Source of the DNA: Mimachlamys varia
Lineage: Eukaryota; Mollusca; Bivalvia; Pectinida; Pectinidae
Assembly (NCBI GenBank): GCA_947623455.1
Contig: OX392533.1
Span: forward strand, 32,610,229-32,674,228
Length of the DNA: 64,000 nucleotides
Direction: 5' to 3'
Within the stretch, counting starts at the first letter, position 1. Every line of letters starts with the position of its first letter. The position numbers were made by a program, and so were the translations under genes. Under the pieces are notes generated by a model, which did not search any database, was not told the DNA's origin, and was given only the letters and a program-made list of their open reading frames with translations. Shown here piece after piece: positions 55,211 through 64,000 of the stretch.

Positions 55211-56455
55211 CCTATCCATCGCAACGATTTCACTACCAACGGTTTTTTTCTAATTCATATTTTTTCCAGTGAATACAAAATATATGTATAGTGGGCGTAA
55301 TAATGTACATCGCAATGTGCATTTAATTATTATCTGAGAGAATTTGACAGGGTGTCAAGCTATTGTATACCTTTCTTATGTGTTAATTGACCAGAAGTAC
55401 ATTGTATGTACCGATCGTCTTTTTACCTCTACCGGCTGCCGCGCATTCCTTTGATATCACAGGTAAGTCATTCCACACCTGTGATGACCTCAGGGGTTAT
55501 TTACATTGGGTAACTAGCAAAGATGAAGCTGAAAAATTTATGAAATATCTAAAGCTCACATCAATGATAATATTAAAAAACATGGTTTATTATTGTAACT
55601 CGGATATAGACACCCTGGATGTTCCGATCACCCCCCCCCCCCCCCCCAACCCACACACACACAAACAAAAATAAATAAAGAATAAAAGTTATTGTTCGGT
55701 CATTTTGCTTGCTATAACTCACATATAAACATACCCCCCCGGTACAACCACGGACCTAGATAGCAAAATCTAATCCAATTCCGCGATACATTTGAACACT
55801 AAACTAAATAAAATAATGTTGGATTTATATTTCATCCTATTTTCGGAATCTTCTACGTGAAATTTTCAATACACAGTACAAGTTCAAATTAGGCCCCAAT
55901 TATATACTATTTTTCATGTACCGTAAAATGCGATGGAGATAAACATTAATTCTGGTTATTTTCGTCAAATTGGTATAAATATAAAGTTGGTTGCCTGGTG
56001 TACGTGTGTATCGTTTTTATGACTCTGGTACGGGTTTCTTCGTCCTGACTGATGTCAGTATGTAGCAGTATAAAGGTAAAATGTTACCATCTACCTGTCT
56101 TATCCAGGTGAATTCACTGACCAATCAACTAGTTAGTGTCAGACTTGTGTGAGATCACTAATCTCTCGTGAATGGCACGCCCGTGACTTGTAATGTTTCG
56201 ACAGGGTGTCGATCTCTTGACTACTATATTCTTCGGGATGACGAACGAAATTAGCATTCAAATGTCCCACAAAACATCATTTTAACAAATACAAGTTAAA
56301 AAGTATGCATGGACTTTCGTTTTAAAAAGTATATTGTACGTATTGTATGTATCAGTATGTAACTATCACAACATTTGCTGTTATACACGTTATACAATGT
56401 ACATATACGATGTTTATGTAAGCAAACAGTGTAATATGGCGATAGCTTGATTTTC
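55211..56455. other. Intergenic, simple sequence
   Basis: Contains a C run and (ca)n at 55628-55666. The open frame across 55387-55674 has no recognisable domain. Confidence 0.4.
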
Positions 56456-56459
56456 CCGT

Positions 56460-56663
56460 ACTAAGATGACGTCACAGGGGGAGTGGCCTCATTCTGGGTC
56501 ACAAAATATGCATAATTTAGAAGTCGGCGAAAATGACCTTATAATCGTGTTAATACAAAGTAACCAGACCACGCTTGCACGATTGGGTGTTTGAATATGG
56601 TTTTAAAACATGACTTTTACCAAATATAAAATTTTCATTTTTCGTTGCACAAATCCTTTAATT
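56460..56663 (+). repeat. 'aaaggatttgtgcaa' repeat, copy 2
   Basis: Mirror-oriented copy of 52599-52808, ending 'gttgcacaaatccttta', starting near 'actaagatgacgtcacaggg' with a full TGACGTCA palindrome. Confidence 0.6.
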
Positions 56664-56759
56664 TTGAGGTCCTTTTTTTATCTCTTTGAGATCATACCCG
56701 TTTCGACTTAGGGTAGCGACGTCATTTCTAACAATGATCCATGCATAGGGTAAGGACAG

Positions 56760-56930
56760 TCATCACCAGATGGGGTGAAAAAATGCCATTGTTCTGACCA
56801 GACCAGGAATTGGACACGGGACCTCCCACTTGGTACATGTAGGCGAGCGTTCTAGTACCATTAAGTCAAAAGTTAGGACGTTAGACTCGAGGGCCTAACA
56901 CTGCCTACTTTTACAACAACTGTGCCTTAT
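56760..56930 (-). mobile_element. tRNA-headed SINE, second family, copy 2
   Basis: Minus strand: 'ttgacttaatggtactagaa', 'gctcgcctacatgtaccaag' and 'aggtcccgtgtccaattcct' correspond to the A and B box region of the copy at 52440-52590, with a small insertion 'acatgt' in the head. Confidence 0.7.
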
Positions 56931-57379
56931 TTGTTACCTCACAGCCTGTAAATGCCACTAAATGGTTTTTCAGGCCTTGACTTTTTCCTGCTAGACTCAC
57001 TAGAACTGACATTTGATCAGTACAGAACACAAATAAACATTAAATTATCATTGGTTATATGCTAATTTCAATTACGTGGACATGTATGAAATGGAATGGT
57101 ATTTGGCTGTTACAGAATTTCATTGATTGCAGTCACTTTCTATTCTCATGGTAGAGGGAATTTCCCTCCATTGGTACAATAGCTGATAAAAGTCAGCAAT
57201 GATACAGTATACATTTGTGGGTTCAATCACAAATGGAAGCATATGTACACTATTCTTTTTCCTGTTGAAATATAGTTTTTGTGGGGAGTCCGGTCTTTCC
57301 AATGCAATTAGCTATAGACTGTCACTGATTGCAGAGAAACATTGCATTAACAATATAATAATTGTACTACATACATGTA

Positions 57380-59887
57380 CAGTTGAGTGTAAGCTAACCT
57401 TTACACCCTAGTGCACTAGGAGTGCACTACGTTTAAACTAGTAGTGCACTACATTTAAACTACAGGTAAACTAGTAGTGCACTACGTCCAGTCAGGTGTG
57501 ACCACAAAAACCCCCATACAGGTAATGGGAGTGTCCATATCTACCTGTGTCCTTACCTGTACAGATGTAATATGATTTACCTGTATTTTTATGTTTTTAC
57601 TATTGAAGATGTGTAATGAAGAAGACTTTAGTTTGTTACTTATATAAGCAAAAGAATGAAAAATTCTGATTTTATGCCGGATGATAGTCGATCATCTTAG
57701 TAACTTGTTTTAAATTTATACGCTTCATGTCAAGATTAAATATATAATAAACAAACTTTAACTTACATACAAGTTAAATTTTGGTACAAGCAACAATGAT
57801 TCTTTTTCATTTAAATATTTACATTCTACAATTCAATCGAAAGGAATTTGTTTGGTGAAAATGGTATAATAAATGAACTATATAATACATTATGTTGTCA
57901 ATAGTTAATCTTGCTAAAAGTGTATAAAGAAACAAAGTAAACAACAGATTGTAATATAAAAGATCAGATATTAGAATAACGGATTTTGTACATAGTATAG
58001 TACGTACTTTAATGAATTTGACATTAAGCCATGCAATAATACCTACATGTACTGGCATTGGTATTTCGTTTCATTATACATTCATGTACAAATACAAAGC
58101 CATTTCCTCCTTCATACCATACAACCAATATACATTTGTACATATATACATGTACATGTAATCCAATTGACTGTTATACAATAATGTTATCGTAAATTAT
58201 CAAATTGGATCATCATTCATCAATTAGGGCCCTAGCCTATAATGAAACTTGGCCAGTGATCATGATGGCCCTGGGGGAGAGGGAGGTGAGAAATTCACAC
58301 CTGGCTAACTACAGCCAGCCTACAGGTGTGTCCCCTGAACTCTGGAAGGATGTGGCCCCGGAAGGTCAAGTACATAATTATACCTGGAGGATAAATGATT
58401 CTACCTGTAGATCTGTATCTGTCCTTCTATAGTTAGATACAAATGTATCATATAAGTCATTAGGTTAATTTAAAAGTACAATGAATGTGACTGGCATGCA
58501 TAGGCTACTTATTTCTAATATAGGCTAATCTAACTGTATATTATTTGTTTGTTGTATCACGGACTTCGCTAAGTCCGTGGTTGTATGCTTAGAAATTAGA
58601 ATTTATAATTAATTGAAATGATTCCATTACACTGACCGGGTTTTAAATTGTTCTTTTTTTTTAATAATTATTACATCTACACATAAACCTTCAATTCGTA
58701 TTTAATACATCCTGTAATTTTTTAAAATTTTTTATCCTTTTTTCTATCAATGCATTATTGAATTATTAAATGTTTTGAATGAAACAAAACAAAAATTCAT
58801 CAGAGCAGAGACGTATAAAACCAGAGCTAGTCCACAGATTATATCCACTTTTTAAATGGAAATATGAAAATATCAAATAATCTCAATGATTTTTAATTTC
58901 ATGTCATGAATGTGGTTTATAAACATGATAAACCTGAGCTAAACTTAAAATATGTATTATCATTTGATCCTGGTTATCTCCAACTGAGCCCTTTTATCAA
59001 ATTGGTTTCAAATTTGACCTGTGATAGCTAGTCAGGTGAGGAATTCACACCTCAATTGTGTCACTGACAGGCTTACGTCAGCAGGTGTTCCGAGATGAGG
59101 CTGAGACAGGTCAGGTAATTACCCGAGGCCTGAGGGTCAAATCAAAACATCTGACCCATATACTGAAAAACCTGACTAAATTAAAATTTATTGTATAACA
59201 TTTTTTTTCAAATTCAAATTCTTATATATATATCAACACTGTTGCATGTGACATACATACAGGTCTAGATATATAGAAAATTAAAAAAAAATAAAGATTG
59301 ACAGAACTCTATAACGCGTCCATGAATATACAGGTCTGAGGGACGAATGTATATAACAAAAATATATATTTAGTTTAATTAAGTAGTTATTAGTTCTTTA
59401 TCGGGAATATATATATCCTAAACAAATAATTATCAATGGATATTGCTCCAATTTTTCAATATACTTGAATTTATTAACATTTTTTTTTATTTATGTCCTG
59501 TATATATATGCAAGAAATGTTTAGGATAACTCTTAGAGTAAATATCATGATGACAAAATTTATAGTTTTGAAATGAAAAAAAGAAGCTACTTGTTTCAGA
59601 AAAATAACTACATAACATCAATATATACATTTATATATTAAAGTTATAAATATTAACTTATGATAAGCTTATAATTAAGGCAAGCTATAAGTACTACACA
59701 GGTGAGGTACAGGTAAGAATCACAGGTAGATGGGACTGCCCATTTACCTGTAGGGGTATTTGGCTTATATGGGGTTCAGGGTGTAGTGCACTACTAGTTT
59801 ACCTGTAGTTTAAATGTAGTGCACTACTAGTTTAAAGGTAGTGCACTACTAGTGCACTAGGTGTAAAGGTTAGCTTACACTCAACTG
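57380..59887. mobile_element. 2.5-kb non-coding element with ~200-bp TIRs, TA target
   Basis: The outer ends 'cagttgagtgtaagctaacc' (57380) and 'ggttagcttacactcaactg' (to 59887) are perfect inverted 20-mers flanked by TA on both sides (57378-57379 and 59888-59889). Inside each end are repeated 'tagtgcacta' palindromes spaced by 'gtttaaac'-like sequence, then 'cccatacaggtaa' and 'atctacctgtg..cttacctgta' in mirror order, so similarity runs about 200 bp. The 2.1-kb interior is AT-rich, without a transposase ORF. The CAGT start and TA target recall Tc1/mariner, but the size and long TIRs are unusual for a non-autonomous member. Confidence 0.8.
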
Positions 59888-59889
59888 TA

Positions 59890-61061
59890 AGTACATTGTG
59901 TATGTTACGTAGCCTTTGAAGTGATCATCTACAATTAAATATATTTTCATGAGTCCCTTTCAACTAGATTGCTAAAAACAATGCAATGGGTCCCAAAATG
60001 TTAAATTTAAGTGTTTCCAGAAATTCTGTGAGTCCCAGATTCCCATCATAATTTTATGAGTATGCAGGACTTGGGACTCACATATTGATCGCCATACCCT
60101 TGTTGTTATGTAGTTGTGTGTAAACTTTGTACTCCTATTTATTGTTTCATTTGTTTCATCACCATTTTGTAACACTTTAGTGAGAGGAATGATACGTATA
60201 CTTGTTTGCCCAATTTCAAACTTTTAAGGACATGGTCATGACCACTTTTATTGTGGGGGGGGGGGGGGGAGCTATATAGTTAATGACTATCAACACTGCT
60301 ACCTTTTGCATGGCTGCTGTAATGTCGGAGAGACTTGTAAGCTGAAGGTCACTATGTCATTACAGCAGCCAAGGAAATGGAGCAGTCATACATGACCATC
60401 AACACCATCATTCATATAACACTTTGTTCTAAAGGATGACTGCTACAATGATCAGTTATGATATTAGATACCTCAATTTTATTGAAGTTCTGTTCTGGCT
60501 TGGAGTGTAGATTTCAGCCTTTTGATGGTTTCATCTAACTCCTGTGAATAATAATAAAAAAATTGAGAAGCATATGGAACCGGTCAAAGGTCAAAGGTGT
60601 CATATGATTTAAAGGTTTCAGTGTACATCCTTCCAGAAAAACTAGAACTGTAAGTCAATGGCTAACTTATACCCCCAACCCGCTCCCACACCTTTGTAAT
60701 ACATACTTGTATAATGTAAAGTGACCTGGTTACCATGGTAACCAAAATGTCTGCAAATGATAACCTACATGCATATGTAAACATGGTCCCTAGTGTTCCT
60801 GTGTAGCTTCATTGAAATTGGTCCACTGGACACTGGTTTAGGATCCTAGAGGAGTTGTCTGGGCAAATTTTTCCAACAAATTTTTTTTTTAATTAGTGAC
60901 CTGGTTACTATGGTTACCTACATTTCTGTTTTCAAAAGTTCCAGTAAATCCCCTCACTTCGTTGCGGGGGGATATACTTACCAGAAAGTAATACCTGCTT
61001 TTTTATTGAATTTTTTCAGTACATCACCATAGTTAGGAGACTGATAGACTAGATTATCGCC
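59890..61061. other. Upstream region of neuroguidin
   Basis: Contains a G run at 60255-60269 and a mirrored 'gctgctgtaatg' / 'cattacagcagcc' pair at 60311-60370. A 'gtgacctggttaccatggtaac' block (60721) recurs as 'gtgacctggttactatggttac' at 60897. A possible acceptor 'gaattttttcag' ends at 61018, about 43 bp before the start codon, so the 5' UTR may be spliced. Confidence 0.45.
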
Positions 61062-61184
61062 ATGGAGGACATAGAGAGGGCTACCGAGTTACTGACAGAT
61101 GTAGAGAAGGGGACCTCAGATGCATGTCAACAGATACAGGCACTGCTGGATAAAGCTGAGAAGGGTGAAATTTCCACTTCAAAG
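61062..61184 (+). other. NGDN: NGDN exon 1
   Basis: 41 codons, 'MEDIERATELLTDVEKG' to 'GEISTSK', donor AAG|GTTGGT, a weaker than average donor. Confidence 0.85.
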
Positions 61185-63924
61185 GTTGGTTCTCATTGGG
61201 ACTTGTAATAATCAATGGACATGAAATATTCACAGTATTGTATTTGGAGGGAAGAGCGAAAGGTGAGGGGTTGGAGTTACAGAGTACATATATAGTGATA
61301 ACTCCTCTTAAACTACATAGAAACTTTGAACCAAATTGTTGTGATACAAATGTAGCGGCCTTTAACTCATTCACGCCTGAAGTTTCATAATGAACTATTC
61401 CAACCTTTGATTTGGAAGAGTTCAAATGTGTCTTCAGGGGTGAATGAGTTAAGGAATCAAGAATTACAAAAACAAAATGAATGAGACTTTATAATGCTCT
61501 AATAGATCCCCTCTAGAACTACATGTACTTACCGGGAAGGTAATTTTACCTTTATTTCCAAAATAGTCAAATGAGCCATAAATTTAGGGACTTGAGCCTC
61601 TTGTTTAGATTTAGAAATATCACCAAACTTCCTTGGCACCAAATATTAGGAAACGTTTTACTTATGATGACCATTACTATGGTTACTACAGGGGCTGAGT
61701 TTCCTGGAGATGAAGTACCAGACGTTACTGAGCTACCTCATCAACCTTACCTACGTCCTCTTACAGAAGTCTAGGGGTCGGTCGATACAGGCAGACCCTG
61801 CCATCTTCAGACTCACTGAGATACGCACGGTTTGTAAAGAGTCCCATCGATTGGTCAATATACACTGTACACACAAAATACATGACAGTGCAACCAAACC
61901 TCATTATCTACAAACACTTATAACTCAAAAAACCTGTTTAATTTAAAGGCCCAATATACGTAACTTTAGAGAAATTTTTCGTAATTCTGAAAAATTCTGA
62001 AAAAAAATCAAGTTGATAACCATGCAAAAATAAGCCAAAAACGAAGTAAACCTAAGCAGTACCTAACAAGAAACTCTTGCCAAAAAAATCCAAAAAATTG
62101 AAAATAATTCAGGTGGAGTCAACAACAAACCGAAGGTAGAAGACAGTTCGAAATGGACGCGTGTTTACAAATAGCATGTTTCAGCTGCTGCTGTACCAGT
62201 AACCGCGAAAGATTTCATCTTGAATATTGCTGATATCAGTTAATCTTAACTAAATCTATAAATATGATAAGTAATTAGGCTTTATTTTCGCTTCAAGTTT
62301 TGCCGAAAGTTGCGTATATTGGGCCTTTAATTGGTCCGGACCAAACTTTACACTAAACATTCAGTCACAATAAACTTGAAAACCTGGATAACTCAAAGTT
62401 TTCCCACGGTCCTGTTAGCTTTGTGATAACAAGGGTTGATCATATCTATTTATATAACTGTACATGTAGTTATGTTGCTATTTGCTTGAGTTCATTTAAT
62501 GCATAATAAAGAACACTGTTTATCAAATAGTGGTCTAACATATAATAACTGATGCAATTTGATTTAAGATTTTCTAGTTTTTGCTACGTTTTTATATCAA
62601 ATTAAAAACCTTGAGCTCCTGGCTTGTACATGTACAGCGCATCATTTTCTCTGAAGATTTATGTTTTAATCTGAAATTTGGTGCGAAACCCCCCCCATAT
62701 TATTTCATGTTTTGAATATTACTTCCATTGCAATATGGAATGCTCTTTGTTATTTACAATAATTAGAATATTTCATGACCACAGGTCCTGGAGAAGCTGC
62801 GTCCTATTGACCAGAAACTGAAATACCAGATTGATAAGCTCATCAGGACAGCTGTAACAGGGGATACCGGTGAGTTGAACTTTGATGACCCTCAAATTTT
62901 AATGGACTTTATTTTTTTGCTTATTTCTACCAATTGTTTGATGTTGTTTCTCAAGCTTTGGTTATGCCTTTTTTTCCAAAAAAGATCCAAATCTTCAATT
63001 TATGCTATATTTTCACAGTACTGGAAGGCTTATGTAAAATAAAAATAACAAAAACAAAAAATTTAGATTTGTAACAGGGAAGACAAATTGCACAGCTAGA
63101 CCATGGTTCGAACCCAGGACCTTCCAAACTCTAGATGGATGCTCTACTGATAAAGCTCTCAAATCGTTGACGATCAACCAAGTTCAGCTTCTCTTCTTGT
63201 CATTGCATGTTGATATCTGTAGATAAACAGATATTTAGTGGAAGTAAATTAAAAAGTAGGATTTTCTATTTTGATTGGTCATTATCAAAATGAGCTATTG
63301 TTATTCGACCTTATATCATTACATGTCAGGGTTTGAATTTAACACTCGCGCTCACGCTAAATGCGAGTTGATTTCTGAAATTGCAAGTGGAAAATTTTTG
63401 TACTTGCTTTTTTCGGCGAGTGGGTATAATGACTGTTGAAAGGTGTATATGATGTATATATATATATATATGAAAATAAGACTGATTCAGAATGCATCCT
63501 ATAGTGCTTTCATTATCAACTTCAAAATTGCGAGCAAGTTTCTAATTTGGCGAGTTAAAATTTAACCCACCTGCACAGAGTTCGAGTTGCTAGAAAGTTA
63601 AATTCTACCCCTGCATGTGTATATAACACTTATATCGTATAATAGAAATAACTGATAAAAAGGACACTAGCTGAGATAAAAAGGACACTAGCTGACGGCC
63701 CGAATTGTGTGGGTACCAATTTGTACCACTATAGATGGCCAGAACTGACCAGTATCATTGCTGAATTGTTACTCATCAGAGCTAGGCACTAAGTAGTGCA
63801 GTATTTATTACACTGATGTATTTTTTATGTTTCCATTGTGAAAGCCTAATAATCAGACATTTTGTTGACAGGTTCCACTGATCCACTGAGATTTAAGGCC
63901 AATCCAGACAACATGATTAACAAG
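61062..63924 (+). CDS. NGDN: Neuroguidin (Sas10/Utp3/C1D family), N-terminal part, runs off the window
   Basis: Four coding exons: 61062-61184, 61692-61829, 62785-62869, 63872-63924, giving the first 133 residues (human NGDN is about 315). The start is 'ATGG' after 'atcgcc', a strong context. Exon 1 is helical and acidic. Exon 2 has 'GLSFLEMKYQTLLSYL', where vertebrate NGDN has 'GLSFLEVK'. Exon 3 has 'VLEKLRPIDQKLKYQIDKL', nearly identical to NGDN. Exon 4 has 'DPLRFKANPDNM'. Splice phases agree (0, 0, 1, 0) and all introns are GT-AG. The last exon ends at AAG|GTAATG, so the C-terminal basic half lies beyond 64000. Known: NGDN is a nucleolar and cytoplasmic protein of the small-subunit processome family that also binds eIF4E. 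Role here is inferred by orthology. Confidence 0.93.
61363..61452. mobile_element. 90-bp hairpin MITE in NGDN intron 1
   Basis: 'ttaactcattcacgcctgaag' mirrors 'cttcaggggtgaatgagttaa', and the inner parts are partly mirrored ('gaactattcca' / 'tggaagagttc'). The outermost bases form TTAA on each side. A relative is at 34958-35034. Confidence 0.75.
61692..61829 (+). other. NGDN: NGDN exon 2
   Basis: 46 codons after the acceptor TACTACAG, ending 'LTEIRT' at ACG|GTTTGT. Core of the Sas10/C1D helical domain. Confidence 0.9.
61947..62326 (+). mobile_element. TTAA MITE, copy E, in NGDN intron 2
   Basis: 380 bp, TTAA at 61943-61946 and 62327-62330. It lacks about a dozen bases present in other copies after 'aattcaggtgg' (the 'gcccacttca' part). 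Confidence 0.87.
62785..62869 (+). other. NGDN: NGDN exon 3
   Basis: 85 nt after the acceptor GACCACAG, ending CCG|GTGAGT. The most conserved segment of the family ('RPIDQKLKYQIDKL'). Confidence 0.93.
63060..63182 (-). mobile_element. tRNA-headed SINE in NGDN intron 3
   Basis: Minus strand: 'agctttatcagtagagcatc' (A box), 'ctgggttcgaaccatggtct' (B box). The 3' side runs into 'gtcttccctgttacaaatct'. Distinct head from the other two SINE types here. Confidence 0.7.
63330..63620. repeat. 'ggggtagaatt' repeat, copy 2, in NGDN intron 3
   Basis: Inverted relative to 46862-47100. The ends 'cagggtttgaatttaac' and 'gttaaattctacccctg' are roughly mirrored, so it is probably a TIR element of about 290 bp. 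Contains a (ta)n run at 63458-63472. Confidence 0.7.
63872..63924 (+). other. NGDN: NGDN exon 4
   Basis: 53 nt after the acceptor TTGACAG, 'GSTDPLRFKANPDNMINK', donor AAG|GTAATG. Confidence 0.88.
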
Positions 63925-64000
63925 GTAATGATCAAAACTTCATCAAGGTTGTATGTACATGTACATGTCATCTTTGATGTGGACCAAGAAAAATAAGGAA

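Noticed and set aside
60485..60541. Possible minus-strand last exon 'ELDETIKRLKSTLQARTELQ' after a good acceptor (ttattcacag)
   Set aside because: Only 20 codons. No in-phase upstream exon could be found between 60560 and 61060, and anything further would overlap NGDN. Kept as a remark only.

Overview
This is about 64 kb of AT-rich animal nuclear DNA with three split genes in a dense, layered background of short transposable elements. The source is most likely a bivalve mollusc. The evidence is vertebrate-like exon/intron structure with GT-AG introns, animal gene families (SLC52 riboflavin transporter, executioner-type caspase, neuroguidin), and repeats of the sort common in bivalve genomes: tRNA-headed SINEs ending in a 'taggacgt...aaa' tail, elements that begin 'gctcacctggccc' and carry internal tandem repeats, and many MITEs. 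Species cannot be fixed from sequence alone.

Layout. 0.6-1.7 kb: a frame-shifted DDE transposase relic. 1.7-22 kb: intergenic DNA with a 1.5-kb minisatellite of 32-bp units (5.43-6.97 kb), two Mutator-like MITEs (8.05 and 10.40 kb, the second interrupted by a TTAA MITE), a Tc1/mariner-type MITE (13.8 kb), a 33-bp minisatellite (15.0-15.8 kb), a 680-bp fold-back element (16.8 kb), SINE pieces and a 61-bp tandem array (20.3 kb). 22.2-24.8 kb, minus strand: a complete SLC52A-type riboflavin transporter in two coding exons. 25-42 kb: intergenic TE mosaic with a decayed LINE reverse transcriptase (30.3-31.8 kb) and several nested MITE insertions. 42.1-50.0 kb, minus strand: a five-exon caspase-3/7-like gene. 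50-61 kb: minisatellite, SINEs, a 1.66-kb element with about ten 145-bp units, and a 2.5-kb long-TIR element. 61.06 kb to the window end, plus strand: the first four coding exons of neuroguidin (NGDN), cut off by the window edge.

The main result is the caspase gene. Its five exons splice in frame with good consensus sites into a predicted 281-residue protein that covers the whole p20/p10 fold, but both catalytic positions are lost: the His of the SHG motif is Phe, and the QACRG block that carries the nucleophilic Cys is reduced to M-G across a splice junction. It looks like an intact pseudocaspase gene and a candidate decoy regulator, not a decayed pseudogene.

The second theme is readable TE stratigraphy. 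One TTAA-targeting MITE family has five full copies; two sit exactly in the TTAA of the terminal repeat of a Mutator-like MITE family and a third sits inside another palindromic element. All four Mutator-like copies keep 9-10 bp target duplications. The three genes belong to unrelated pathways (riboflavin uptake, apoptosis control, ribosome biogenesis/translation control), so nothing suggests joint function.
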